The notes: generated by a model from the sequence alone, not told the origin. Counted from the first letter of the stretch, positions 1 to 8,007 are shown. The stretch: 64,000 nt of DNA from DASQPA01 sp963757335 (GCA_963757335.1 CAVWRJ010000002.1:124001-188000); one strand, 5' to 3'. Program-made: numbers and translations.

Positions 1-1
1 G

Positions 2-145
2 AAGATCACCACCCAGGAGCCGACCGACGACATGCTGGAGGTGGCGATCGTCGCCCTCGAAGAGGCTCTCCGCGCCGACGGGCTCTTGCCCGAGGTACCA
101 TCGCTCGAACCGGTAGGGATGCCGGCGAGCGCCCTGAGCGTGTGA
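2..145 (+). CDS. DUF1385 family membrane protein, C-terminal end only
   Basis: Only the last 47 codons are inside the window, ending in TGA 13 bases before prfA. The visible peptide contains TTQEPTDDMLEVAIVALEEAL, which matches the conserved C-terminus of DUF1385 (YqhQ-like) proteins (TTREPDDxQLEVAIxAL). Known context supports this: DUF1385 genes often sit directly upstream of prfA. DUF1385 proteins are predicted integral membrane proteins without an established reaction. The ending after the conserved block is a short Pro/Leu-rich tail. The family call rests on one short motif plus gene order. Confidence 0.6.
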   Translation, partial: KITTQEPTDDMLEVAIVALEEALRADGLLPEVPSLEPVGMPASALSV

Positions 146-158
146 GGGGAGAAACGTC

Positions 159-1238
159 ATGATGGAACGACTCGCAGAGCTCGAAAAGACCCACGAGGAG
201 CTGACCTCCCGCCTCTCCGATCCGGCGATCCACTCCGATCGCAAGGCCTTCACCGAGGCGAGCAAGGCGCTCTCCGACATCGGCCACACGGTCGAGCTCT
301 ACCGCCAGTGGAAGAGCATCGAGCGCGAGCGCCAGGAGACCGAGGAGATGCTCTCCGGCCTCGCCAAGGACGACGACCTCTTCGCCATGGCCCAGGAGGA
401 GCGCTCGCGGCTCGCCGCCCGGAGCGAGGCGATCGAGAACGAGCTCAAGAAGGAGATGGAGCCCAAGGACCCCAACGACGGGCGCAACGTCGTGCTCGAG
501 ATCCGTGCCGGCACCGGTGGCGACGAGGCGACCCTCTTCGCGGCCGAGCTCTTCCGCATGTACACCCGCTACGCCGAGCAGCACGGCTGGCGGATCGAGG
601 TCCTGGACGTCTCGGAGTCCGAGGCCGGCGGCATCAAGGAGGTCTCGGCGATCGTCGAGGGCAAGGGCGCCTACAGCCGCTTGAAGTACGAGAGCGGGGT
701 CCACCGGGTGCAGCGGGTGCCGCAGACCGAGGCGTCGGGGCGCATCCACACCTCGGCGGTGACGGTCGCGATCCTCCCCGAGGCCGACGACATCGAGGTC
801 GAGGTCGACGAGAAGGACCTGCGGATCGATCGCTACTGCTCCTCCGGCCCCGGCGGCCAGGGGGTCAACACCACCTATTCGGCGGTCCGCCTGACCCACC
901 TGCCGACCGGCCTCGTCGTCGCCTGCCAGGACGAGCGCAGCCAGATCAAGAACAAAGCGAAAGCCCTGCGGGTCCTGAAGGCGCGGATCTACGAGATGGA
1001 ACGCGAGAAGGCCGACGCGGCTACAGCCGAAGAGCGGCGCAAGATGGTCGGCAGCGGCGACCGCTCGGAGAAGATCCGCACCTACAACTACCCCCAGAGC
1101 CGGGTGACCGACCACCGGATCGGCCTCTCCCTCCACCAGCTCCCGGTCGTCCTCGAAGGTCATCTCGATCCCCTGATCGAGCCGCTCGTCGCCCACTTCC
1201 AGGCCGAGAAGATGGCCGAGCAGGCGCGCAGTCACTAA
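159..1238 (+). CDS. prfA: Peptide chain release factor 1
   Basis: RF1 recognises UAA and UAG in the ribosomal A site and triggers peptidyl-tRNA hydrolysis. The protein has 359 residues, the normal family length. The catalytic GGQ (residues 232-234, in SSGPGGQGVNTT) is intact; its glutamine is the substrate of PrmC, whose gene lies 6.8 kb downstream. The codon-recognition tripeptide, PxT in RF1, reads PQT at 188-190 within RVPQTEASGRIHTSA, so this is RF1 and not RF2. The start has two consecutive ATGs, with an AGGGGAGA ribosome-binding site about 8 nt upstream. It probably forms an operon with the preceding DUF1385 gene (13-bp gap). Confidence 0.97.
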   Translation: MMERLAELEKTHEELTSRLSDPAIHSDRKAFTEASKALSDIGHTVELYRQWKSIERERQETEEMLSGLAKDDDLFAMAQEERSRLAARSEAIENELKKEMEPKDPNDGRNVVLEIRAGTGGDEATLFAAELFRMYTRYAEQHGWRIEVLDVSESEAGGIKEVSAIVEGKGAYSRLKYESGVHRVQRVPQTEASGRIHTSAVTVAILPEADDIEVEVDEKDLRIDRYCSSGPGGQGVNTTYSAVRLTHLPTGLVVACQDERSQIKNKAKALRVLKARIYEMEREKADAATAEERRKMVGSGDRSEKIRTYNYPQSRVTDHRIGLSLHQLPVVLEGHLDPLIEPLVAHFQAEKMAEQARSH

Positions 1239-1385
1239 AGCGGTCCCCCTTCCCGGCAAAAAGTTGGTGGAAGACAGCTCTCCTTCCCTGCCACGATTCC
1301 CCTTCCGGCACTAACTTTCCTGATAGAGGCAGGCACGGCCGGCCAAGGCGGTCGTCCCGCTGACCTGCCCGGAAAGGGTAGGCGC

Positions 1386-1712
1386 ATGAATCGCAAGGCA
1401 TTTCGGTGCGGCGTTCTGGCTCTCCTCGTAACGGCAGCCTTCGCTCTCCCCGCGATCTCGGCAGTCTCCCGGGTACCGGCGAAGCCGGGCCTCCACTCTC
1501 CCCGTCCGGCCGTCGAGCGCGGGATTCTGGAGCGGGTGTGGGAGGTCGTGACCGGGTTCCTCGGCGGCTCGGGTGGCGGCCTCCGCTCTCTCTCCGGCGC
1601 CAACCGGGGGGGGATCGATCCCAACGGCCAGCCCATCGTCGACCCCTCGGCACCGGCCCTGCCGCCCAACGGCTCGGGTGACAACCGGGGCGGGATCGAC
1701 CCCAACGGGTAA
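1386..1712 (+). CDS. Small secreted protein with two NRGGIDPNG motifs
   Basis: A 108-residue protein. It starts with a clear signal peptide: basic MNRKAFR, a hydrophobic stretch around residues 9-22, and a likely cleavage after AISA near residue 26. The mature part is short and low in complexity, with a Gly-rich segment (GGSGGG) and two copies of NRGGIDPNG near residues 73-81 and 100-108, the second at the extreme C-terminus. I do not recognise a family. Export and a repeated C-terminal tag-like motif are what the sequence shows; the role is unknown. It stands alone between prfA and the mini-sigma gene and has its own spacer of about 147 bp, so it may be independently transcribed. Confidence 0.6.
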   Translation: MNRKAFRCGVLALLVTAAFALPAISAVSRVPAKPGLHSPRPAVERGILERVWEVVTGFLGGSGGGLRSLSGANRGGIDPNGQPIVDPSAPALPPNGSGDNRGGIDPNG

Positions 1713-1823
1713 GAATCCGACCCGCGTTGCCGGGCGGAACCTCTTTTTTCGTCTTCGGTCGCTGCCCCCTGTCACTCTTTCGGCTCCGCCGGCAACTTGC
1801 TTCTGTAGAAGGCCGACCCTTTG

Positions 1824-1851
1824 CGCCCCCTCGTGCGAGGGGGCGTAGACT
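1824..1851 (+). promoter_or_regulatory. Palindrome abutting a TAGACT -10 box
   Basis: A perfect 10-bp inverted repeat, CGCCCCCTCG-TG-CGAGGGGGCG, ends directly against TAGACT. The start codon of the mini-sigma gene follows 8 nt later. The palindrome fills the -35/-10 spacer and no normal -35 is visible. This is the layout expected of an operator or activator site, but no regulator is identified. Confidence 0.45.
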
Positions 1852-1859
1852 TCCCCGCA

Positions 1860-2114
1860 ATGTCGCCTTCAGACGGCCCGACGGCCCAGGACCTGGCCCA
1901 GCTGCTGGACCGGCTGTGCTCCCGGATCGCGCGCTCCTTCAAGCGCCACCGGGTCTCCGGGCCGGCAGCGGAAAAGCTGGTGCACGACGCGCTGGTCGGC
2001 CTCGCCTACCGGTGGGGCCGGGTGCGGGACCGCGAGCATTGGCTGCTCGCGGAGCTCGCACGGGGAGTCCGGGAGCAAGCGGACCGATCTTCTAAGGAGC
2101 CCGAGGATGAGTGA
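1860..2114 (+). CDS. Mini sigma-70-like protein (region 2 only)
   Basis: An 84-residue protein whose residues about 10-65 (SRIARSFKRHRVSGPAAEKL onward, then YRWGRVRDREHWLL) resemble the helical region 2 of the sigma factor encoded near 61.2 kb. It has no region 4, so it cannot be a complete sigma factor. The ATG lies 8 nt after a TAGACT box with no Shine-Dalgarno sequence, suggesting a leaderless transcript. Its 3' end overlaps the next gene, a zf-HC2/TPR protein, by 8 bp, so the two are probably translationally coupled. The pair resembles a sigma/anti-sigma arrangement. The sigma relation is inferred from the pattern of charged and aromatic residues and is not certain. Confidence 0.55.
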   Translation: MSPSDGPTAQDLAQLLDRLCSRIARSFKRHRVSGPAAEKLVHDALVGLAYRWGRVRDREHWLLAELARGVREQADRSSKEPEDE

Positions 2115-3453
2115 GCACCACCCCGATCCGGAAACCCTCGCCCGCTATCTGCGGGGCGAGCTTCCCTCGGATGAGGGCAGGGAGATCGAGCAGCACCTGT
2201 CGGGGTGCATCCCCTGCCAACGCACGGCGGCCGAGCTGGCGGGGAACGGAGGCGAGACCGTGATCAAGTGGCGGGGCCACCTCTTCGGCTACGAGGCCGC
2301 CTTCGACCGGGCGGCCCGCCAGGCGAGCGAGCGGCTGTCGCGGCTGTTCGAGGAGGTCGACGGCGCCGCCAGCCTGGCCGAGGAGCTTCTCGCCGCCCCC
2401 GAGCACCGGCGCCGGCAGCTCATCCGGAACGAGGCGCGCTTCCAGGCCCTGAAGCTCTGCGAGCTCCTCGAGGACCGCAGCCGCGAGGCCTGGCTCACCG
2501 AGCCGGGACGGGCCGTCGAGCTCGCCCGCCTGGCGGTCGCCATCGCCATTCGCCTCAACCCCGAGCACTACGGGGGGCGGATCGTCGAGGATGCCCGAGC
2601 CCAGGCCTGGGCCTATCTCGGCAACGCCTACCGGATTGCCTCCGACCTGCGGCGGGCGGAGGAAGCCCTGCGCACGGCCCGGGAGCACCACCGGCGGGGC
2701 GACGAGGATGCCTTCACCGAGGCCCAGATCCTGAGCTTCACCGCCTCGCTCCGCAACTCGCAGGGGCGTTTCGAGGAGGCCGCCGCCCTGCTCGACCGAG
2801 CGATCGCCATCTACCGGGCCGGCAAGGACCGCCACCAGGAGGGCAAGAACCTCATCCTCAAGGGGATGACCTTCGGCTACGAGGGCCGATTCAAGGAGGC
2901 GGTGCGGCTGATCCGGCGGGGTCTCTCGCGGATCGACGCCGTCGAGGAGCCCTGGCTCCTGGTCTCGGCACGGCACAATCTCATCTGGTATTTGAACGAG
3001 AGCGGCAGCCACCAGGAGGCTCTCAAGACCCTGGAGCGGACCCGGCGCCTCTACCTGGAGCTGGGGCGCCCGATGCACCTGATTCGCCTGCGCTGGGTGG
3101 AGGGCAAGATCGCGGCCGACCTGGATCGCTTCGAGGACGCGGAGCCCGCTCTGCGCGAAGCGCGGGACGCCTTCGTCGAGCGCGGGATCGGCTTCGATGC
3201 CGCCCTGGTTTCTCTCGATCTCGCGGCCCTCTATGCCGGGCAGGGTCGCACCGAGGAGGTCAAGCGGCTGGCGGCGGAGATGGTCCCCATCTTCGAGTCG
3301 CGCGACGTCCATCAGGAGGCGCTCGCCGCTCTCCTCCTGTTCAAGGAGGCTGCCGAGGCCGAGCGGGTCACCCTCGGGCTCCTCGACCAGATCGCGGCCT
3401 ACCTCAAGCGCGCCCGGCTCGACCCGGAGCTCCGCTTCCAAGACGCGACCTGA
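2107..3453 (+). CDS. Anti-sigma-like zinc-finger (zf-HC2) protein with TPR repeats
   Basis: A 448-residue protein. Residues 1-45 form a zf-HC2-type motif (HPDPETLARYLRGEL, then HLSGCIPCQ), the His-x3-Cys-x2-Cys zinc ligand set of many anti-sigma factors. The rest is helical with TPR-like repeats, clearest at about 155-400 (for example AWAYLGNAYRIASDLRRAEEA and ALLDRAIAIYRAG). There is no transmembrane helix, so it should be cytoplasmic. Start: AAGGAGCCCGAGG directly precedes ATG, and the gene overlaps the mini-sigma gene by 8 bp. The likely role is to bind a sigma-like partner through the zinc finger and a signal protein through the TPRs. The partner is inferred from the operon. Confidence 0.85.
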   Translation: MSEHHPDPETLARYLRGELPSDEGREIEQHLSGCIPCQRTAAELAGNGGETVIKWRGHLFGYEAAFDRAARQASERLSRLFEEVDGAASLAEELLAAPEHRRRQLIRNEARFQALKLCELLEDRSREAWLTEPGRAVELARLAVAIAIRLNPEHYGGRIVEDARAQAWAYLGNAYRIASDLRRAEEALRTAREHHRRGDEDAFTEAQILSFTASLRNSQGRFEEAAALLDRAIAIYRAGKDRHQEGKNLILKGMTFGYEGRFKEAVRLIRRGLSRIDAVEEPWLLVSARHNLIWYLNESGSHQEALKTLERTRRLYLELGRPMHLIRLRWVEGKIAADLDRFEDAEPALREARDAFVERGIGFDAALVSLDLAALYAGQGRTEEVKRLAAEMVPIFESRDVHQEALAALLLFKEAAEAERVTLGLLDQIAAYLKRARLDPELRFQDAT

Positions 3454-3470
3454 TCCTGCTCTCGCCTCTC

Positions 3471-3561
3471 GGTACTGGCTCAGTTTAATTCTGCGGGCGG
3501 GCTTCTTCGGGCGCTTCGCGCAGCCAGTCGCCCGTCCTCGAAACCAAACCGAGCCAGTACC
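3471..3561. repeat. Dispersed palindromic repeat, copy 1
   Basis: A 91-bp imperfect palindrome with ends GGTACTGGCTC / GAGCCAGTACC and, in reverse orientation, the core GACTGGCTGCGCGAAGCGCC. It lies between two convergent genes (the TPR protein and the last pilin gene) with 7-18 bp to spare, so it could act as a bidirectional terminator. It is one of six full copies in the window. Confidence 0.85.
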
Positions 3562-3568
3562 CGCTTCT

Positions 3569-4102
3569 CTAGCTCCCCCGCACCCGGGGGAGAACCCGCC
3601 AGCTCGTCACCTCGACCAGCGCGGGCGTGCGCGCCACCTGGGCCTCGACGGCGCGCACCCGGACCCCGAGCCGGGCGGTGGCCACGACCCGGAACTGGGT
3701 CGGGGTGACGGGGAAGACCTGGCAGGTGATCTTCCCGCTGCCGAACGGGTGCTCCGCCAACCCGGTGAAGCTGTCGTCGGCAGCGAGATGGGCCACGGCC
3801 TCCGCCAGGGCAGCATCGGAGAGGGCGGAGAGGACGATGCCCTGCGACTCCTCGCGGACGACGCGCAGGCGGACGAGGAGCGAGAGCGAAAGCATGGCGA
3901 GAGCGAGCGAGACCACGAAGAGGACGAGGAGGGTGATGGTGAGCGCCACCCCCTCCTCTCCCCCACGCTTCGGCACGGGGTCACTTTGAATCCGAGGACG
4001 GACGACTGGCTGCGCGGAGCGCCCGAAGGAGACCGCCCGCAGGTTCAAAGGGACCCCGTACTCACGCTTCCAGCGTGGCGGGTAGAGGCCGGGCTCGCTC
4101 AC
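3569..4102 (-). CDS. PilX-like pilus assembly protein, N-terminus interrupted by a palindromic repeat
   Basis: Third gene of a minor-pilin operon. Its GTG overlaps the preceding stop codon (GTGA). A hydrophobic segment (GVALTITLLVLFVVSLALAM, about residues 51-70) followed by a helical then beta-rich region fits PilX-type proteins, which usually begin RxRGxAL and are exported with type IV pili or pseudopili. Codons about 15-43 (ending near IQSDPVP) are not pilin sequence: they are the reading of a dispersed palindromic repeat (copy 2). The repeat keeps the frame open but places about 45 extra residues ahead of the membrane helix. Translation might instead begin after the repeat, at the GTG of GVAL. 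Function in this state is uncertain. Confidence 0.7.
   Translation of the reverse strand: MSEPGLYPPRWKREYGVPLNLRAVSFGRSAQPVVRPRIQSDPVPKRGGEEGVALTITLLVLFVVSLALAMLSLSLLVRLRVVREESQGIVLSALSDAALAEAVAHLAADDSFTGLAEHPFGSGKITCQVFPVTPTQFRVVATARLGVRVRAVEAQVARTPALVEVTSWRVLPRVRGS
3976..4058. repeat. Dispersed palindromic repeat, copy 2 (inside the PilX-like gene)
   Basis: An 83-bp palindrome with arms CGGGGTCACTTTGA / TCAAAGGGACCCCG and the core GACTGGCTGCGCGGAGCGCC. It lies wholly inside the 5' part of the PilX-like reading frame. The outer arms differ in sequence from copy 1 but still pair with each other. Confidence 0.85.
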
Positions 4103-4626
4103 CAGGACTCCCCGAGACCGCCGCCGCGGAGGGTGAGAAAGAGGGTATCCCCGCGGATCGCCGTCGCCGGCCCGCGCGCCCCGGGGAGCTGCGGGTTGAA
4201 GCTCCGCCGCCAGGCCCAGGCCTGATACTGGAGATCCAGCCGGACGAGGTGCGGTCCGAGCGACTGGCAGCGCCAGGAGATCACCCCCCGCCAGGGCACC
4301 CCCTCCCCCCGCGGCGTCCCATCGGCGGCGAAGATCGCCCGGTGCAGAAAGCCGCCCTCCCGCTGGTAGAGCACCTGACCGGCCGGGTGACCGGTGAGGA
4401 CCAGCCGATCGACATCGCAGTCGGTGTAGCCGGAGGAGGCGAGAACGTCGCCGCGCAGACGGTCGAGCAGCTGCGGGACGGTGGGATCGGCCTGGTCGCC
4501 TGCCGAGTCGACGAGCTGCTCGGCGCTCTCCATCAAGAGCTGGGCGGCGAGCGCCAGGGCGAGGAGCAGGAGAATCGAGGCGATCAGCAGCTCGACGAGG
4601 ACGAAACCCGAGTTCCCCCGCCGCAC
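4099..4626 (-). CDS. Prepilin-like protein (PilW/GspJ type)
   Basis: A 175-residue minor pilin or pseudopilin. The type III signal is near the start: MRRGNSG then FVLVELLIASILLLLALALA, with the expected glycine before the cleavage point and glutamate at mature position 5. The remainder is a globular domain of unknown fold with VDSAGDQ and DRLRGDVLASSGY segments typical of the PilW/GspJ group. The GTG start is the base next to the stop of the upstream pilin gene (zero gap), and its own stop overlaps the PilX-like start, so the three genes form one operon. Processing needs a prepilin peptidase, which is not in this window. Assigning type IV pilus versus type II secretion is not possible from these genes alone. 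Confidence 0.85.
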   Translation of the reverse strand: MRRGNSGFVLVELLIASILLLLALALAAQLLMESAEQLVDSAGDQADPTVPQLLDRLRGDVLASSGYTDCDVDRLVLTGHPAGQVLYQREGGFLHRAIFAADGTPRGEGVPWRGVISWRCQSLGPHLVRLDLQYQAWAWRRSFNPQLPGARGPATAIRGDTLFLTLRGGGLGESW

Positions 4627-5028
4627 CTAGGGTTCTCCCCCCGGCGACTGCCAGACCAGGGTCTGCACCTTCTGGTCGATCCCCTGCCCCGCCAGGGTGT
4701 AGTGGGCCGCTAGCGACACCCGGTAGAGGCCGGCCGGGGCGGGGAGGGCGATGACGTCCATCTGGAGCGTGAGGTCGGGCGGCGCCGGGGTGCCGGCGAG
4801 GAAGTCGAAGTCGGCGAAGTGCGCCGACTGGAGCGGAATCCCCCCGGCGCGGACCGCTTCCAGGGTCCCCTCAATGGCGCGGTAGGCCTGGCGCTGGGCG
4901 TCCAGCCGCTTGAGCATCCGCGGCTGGTTGAGGACGAGGGTGAGGACGAAGAGCAGGGCGAAGCCGAGGATCACCAGGGCGATCAGGGTTTCGAGCAGGG
5001 TGAAGCCGCCGTTGCCGGCCCGGGGCAT
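4627..5028 (-). CDS. Prepilin-like protein (PilV/GspI type)
   Basis: A 133-residue protein, first gene of the minor-pilin operon. MPRAGNGG precedes FTLLETLIALVILGFALLFV, a canonical N-methylation signal with cleavage between Gly8 and Phe9 and Glu13 at mature +5. The short C-terminal domain (LDAQRQAYRAIEGTLEAVRA, then beta strands) fits the PilV/GspI group. Minor pilins of this kind prime assembly of type IV pili or type II pseudopili at the inner membrane. No major pilin or motor gene is nearby. The upstream 48 bp to the M20 peptidase gene contain no obvious promoter, so read-through from that gene is possible. Confidence 0.88.
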   Translation of the reverse strand: MPRAGNGGFTLLETLIALVILGFALLFVLTLVLNQPRMLKRLDAQRQAYRAIEGTLEAVRAGGIPLQSAHFADFDFLAGTPAPPDLTLQMDVIALPAPAGLYRVSLAAHYTLAGQGIDQKVQTLVWQSPGGEP

Positions 5029-5076
5029 GGTGGGGTCAGGGTAGCACGGGCCCCGACCGCGAGGAGCCGCCGGGCC

Positions 5077-6831
5077 TTAAGGCGCCGGGGGGGCCGGACC
5101 GGCGAGCCGCCAGACCGCCGCGGTCGTCAGCTCCGCCACCCGCAGGAGCTCGTCGACCGTCATGTACTCGTCGGTGCCGTGGCCGCGGTAGTGCTCCATC
5201 GACATCGCCGGCCCGAAGTCGACGCCGCCCGGGAAGAGTCGGGCCTCGGTGCCGCCGCCGACCGCGATCGGCCGCCCGGGGGTGCCGGTCACCTCCTGCC
5301 AGACGCCGAGGAGGCTCTGGACGACCTTGCCGTCGACCGGCGCCAGGTGCGGCTCCGACGAGATCTCGACCTGGACGGCGATGGGCACCCCGGTGCGCTT
5401 CTCAAAGAGGGTCGTCCGCTCGGCCAGGCGCCGCTCGATCTCCGGCTTGGGGAGACCGCGCGGCGAGCGGATGTTGACCACCGCCGCCGGCTGCCCCTTC
5501 TCCTCTTTGAAGAGCGAGAGGTTGGCGGTCAGGTTTCCCATCTCCGCGTCGTGATGGAGAAGTCCGAGCGACTGCCCGTCGGTCTCGGTCCCCAGCGCCG
5601 CGCCCACGAAGGCGGCGAGCGCTCCCGGCGGATCGAGGGTGAGGTCGAGGGTGGCGAGGAACGCGGTCAGGTCACCCAAGGCGTTGTGCCCGCTCCGCGG
5701 CTCGGAGGAGTGCCCCCCCTTCCCGAGAGCGACGATCCTCACCTGCTCCCCCTCCCGGGTCACTTCGAGCCGGGCCGGCGGGTGCCGTTTCGTCCACTCG
5801 GCGGCCAGGCGGGAGAGCTCGGCGCCGGCCGCCTCTGGCTTCAGACCCGGGGCGGCCGGCGCGAGGCGGGCCTCGCCGCGCTCGGGGATGATCGAGACCC
5901 CGCTCCCCCCGGTCACCCGGACGACCCGGAAGCGCCCCGGCTTCGCGGCCGAGGTCCCCTTCCCGGGCACGAAAGTGAGGATGCCGTACCCCTTCTGGGC
6001 GTGGGTGACGGGATAGGCGGCGTCGAGGCCGACCGTCATGTCGGGCATGGAGGCCCGCGCCAGGTAGTAGGGGATCTCCTCCCAGCTCGATTCCTCGCCG
6101 TTGGCGATCACCAGGCGGACGGTGGCACTGAGCGGCCAGCCCGAGTCCTTCAAGGCGGCGAGAGTGTAGAGGGCGGCGATCGCCGGCCCCTTGTCGTCCT
6201 CGGTGCCGCGGCCGACGATCCGGTCCCCCACCCGCCGTCCAGCGAAGGGCGGCGAGGACCAGGTCTGACCCGCCACATCCTGGACATCGCCGTGGGCGAG
6301 GAGAGCGAGGACCGGCTTCGGGCCGGGGAGGGTGATCTCGTCCACCCGGCCGTCGTAGTCCTGGAACGCGAGCCCCAGCGCCGCCGCCCGGCCACTAAGC
6401 CACTGCCGTTGGCGGAGGAACTCGGGGGCGCTCCAGTTGTCCTTCCCCTCTACGGCGAAGGTGCGGAAGCCGAGCATCTCCTCAAGGTCGCTCACGATCC
6501 GCTCGCCGTAGCGGGCGCGAACGTAGGTGCGGAGCAGACAGGAGGCGAGCCCCGCGTCCCCCTCCCCTACCGGCCGGCCGGGAGCGAGGGCGGCGATCCG
6601 GGAGGCGATGTCCGGCATCCCCCCGGCGCGCGCCGCCTCGGCGGTCGCCTGGCGGAAGGCGGCGAAGGCGGCCGTACCGGTCCCCTCTCCCGCAGGTAGG
6701 GACCTGGTTCCGGCCGCCCTGGCCGCCCCAGCCGCCAATGCCGCGTCCGGGCAGGAGGCTCCCGCGGCCGCGAGTTGGCCGGCCGGACAGAGAAGAACTG
6801 CAAGCGCAACGGCAGGGACGGATGTGAGCAT
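5077..6831 (-). CDS. Secreted M20-family metallopeptidase (dipeptidase-like)
   Basis: A 584-residue zinc peptidase. An N-terminal signal sequence (VPAVALAVLLCPAGQLAAAG) indicates export. Catalytic features of M20 enzymes are visible: LLAHGDVQDV (His180, Asp182), GRGTEDDKGP (bridging Asp at 212/213) and NGEESSWEE (general base Glu at 247-248), plus a C-terminal metal-ligand His in YRGHGTDEY. A dimerisation or lid region with GKGGHSSEPRSG lies between. The pattern is closest to PepV/Xaa-His-type dipeptidases. It has about 115 extra N-terminal residues compared with cytoplasmic relatives, consistent with a periplasmic form. Start supported by GGAGG 5 nt upstream. A TAGCAT box on the same strand near 6859 may be its -10. 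Confidence 0.92.
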   Translation of the reverse strand: MLTSVPAVALAVLLCPAGQLAAAGASCPDAALAAGAARAAGTRSLPAGEGTGTAAFAAFRQATAEAARAGGMPDIASRIAALAPGRPVGEGDAGLASCLLRTYVRARYGERIVSDLEEMLGFRTFAVEGKDNWSAPEFLRQRQWLSGRAAALGLAFQDYDGRVDEITLPGPKPVLALLAHGDVQDVAGQTWSSPPFAGRRVGDRIVGRGTEDDKGPAIAALYTLAALKDSGWPLSATVRLVIANGEESSWEEIPYYLARASMPDMTVGLDAAYPVTHAQKGYGILTFVPGKGTSAAKPGRFRVVRVTGGSGVSIIPERGEARLAPAAPGLKPEAAGAELSRLAAEWTKRHPPARLEVTREGEQVRIVALGKGGHSSEPRSGHNALGDLTAFLATLDLTLDPPGALAAFVGAALGTETDGQSLGLLHHDAEMGNLTANLSLFKEEKGQPAAVVNIRSPRGLPKPEIERRLAERTTLFEKRTGVPIAVQVEISSEPHLAPVDGKVVQSLLGVWQEVTGTPGRPIAVGGGTEARLFPGGVDFGPAMSMEHYRGHGTDEYMTVDELLRVAELTTAAVWRLAGPAPPAP

Positions 6832-6884
6832 AGGGCCTCCGATCGGGATCGGCCTCTATGCTATCGCGTGGGAGAGTTGTCTCT

Positions 6885-7796
6885 TTACGGTGTGTGTACC
6901 GGCTTCTGCGCCGCTTTCCCGAAACCGTGGCGGTCGAGGATCTTCTGGAGCTCGCCGGACTTGCGGATACGGGCGAGGTAGGCGTCGAGCGCCGGCAGGA
7001 GGTCGCTCCCCTTGCGGACCGCGATCCCGTCGTTGATCTCCTTGAAGCGGAAGGCCACCAGGAGGTCGGGATGGAGGACGTCCACCACCTCTCCCGGCGG
7101 GACGGTCGAGTCGACGAGGGTGAAGTCCACCCGCCCGCTCTCGAGCGCTTCCAAGCTCTCCAGATCGAAACCCGTCCCCTCGACCGGCACCTCGGGGGCC
7201 ACCGACTTCAGGAGCTCCATATGGCTCGAACCGCGGATGATCGCCGCCTTCTTGCCGATGAAATCGGCCGGCCCGGCGATCCGGGTACCCCGGCGGACGA
7301 CGACGGCGATCCAGTTCGTGGCGTAGGGCGCCGAGAAGGCGACGATCTCCTGGCGCCCCGGGGTGATCGTGAGCTCGCTCGCGACCAGATCGCACTCGCG
7401 CCGGACGAGAGCCGGCAGGAGGCTGCCGAAGCCGTCCGGGGTGACCTGGATCTCGAGCTCGACGCCGAGACTCTTGGCAAAGCCGTTCACGACGTCGACG
7501 TCGATGCCGTCGAACTGCTCGGGCTTGTGGAGATCTTTGAGGGTCAGCCCCTGATCCCGCATCAGGTCGACGTTGACGAAGTCGAAAAAACCGCCCTGGA
7601 CGGGGAAGGTCAGCATGACGAGCTTGCCGTGCGCCTTGACGTCCGCCAAGTCCGCAGCGGCCGCTGGGCGGGCGGAGAGGAGGAGCGCTCCGGTCATGCC
7701 GGCGATGCCGGCCACACTGGCCAGAACCAGGCCGGCGACACGGTAGAACCGGCGGGAGAAGAGCTGCGGCCGTCTCGCGGGACGGTATTCGTTCAT
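6885..7796 (-). CDS. Periplasmic amino-acid-type solute-binding protein (SBP_bac_3)
   Basis: A 303-residue binding protein. It starts MNEYRPARRPQLFSRRFYR, then a hydrophobic helix and SARPAAAADL, a signal peptide with a long basic n-region. The mature part has the family-3 periplasmic binding fold: DVVNGFAKSLGVELEIQ, CDLVASELTITPGRQE, and FRFKEINDGIAVRKGSDLL near the end. Such proteins deliver amino acids to an ABC importer or act as sensors, but no permease or ATPase gene is adjacent, so the partner is elsewhere or the protein is an orphan. I chose the ATG preceded by GGAGG, although the spacing of 14 nt is long; the frame is open upstream. It lies 53 bp ahead of the M20 gene on the same strand. 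Confidence 0.9.
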   Translation of the reverse strand: MNEYRPARRPQLFSRRFYRVAGLVLASVAGIAGMTGALLLSARPAAAADLADVKAHGKLVMLTFPVQGGFFDFVNVDLMRDQGLTLKDLHKPEQFDGIDVDVVNGFAKSLGVELEIQVTPDGFGSLLPALVRRECDLVASELTITPGRQEIVAFSAPYATNWIAVVVRRGTRIAGPADFIGKKAAIIRGSSHMELLKSVAPEVPVEGTGFDLESLEALESGRVDFTLVDSTVPPGEVVDVLHPDLLVAFRFKEINDGIAVRKGSDLLPALDAYLARIRKSGELQKILDRHGFGKAAQKPVHTP

Positions 7797-7994
7797 ATCG
7801 GGCAAGGAAGCCTCCACCGGGCGCACCCGGGGCTTTAGGTACTCCATTCTTGGCTGGCCAGGCGCCGAGACGGCCTCGGCCCAGGAGATGGATCGCAGAC
7901 GCGAAGTTCTGCTCTTCAGGTGCCACGAACCTGCTGCACCGGGACGGCGGCACTGCCGCCTCCCAACACCCTCCCCCACTGTCTCCCCCACTGC

Positions 7995-8007
7995 TAGACT
8001 CGCCCGG
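7995..8007 (+). promoter_or_regulatory. TAGACT -10 box for a leaderless prmC transcript
   Basis: TAGACT is followed by only 7 nt before the GTG start of prmC, and there is no ribosome-binding site. No convincing -35 is visible. The same arrangement recurs at several other genes in the window. Confidence 0.45.
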
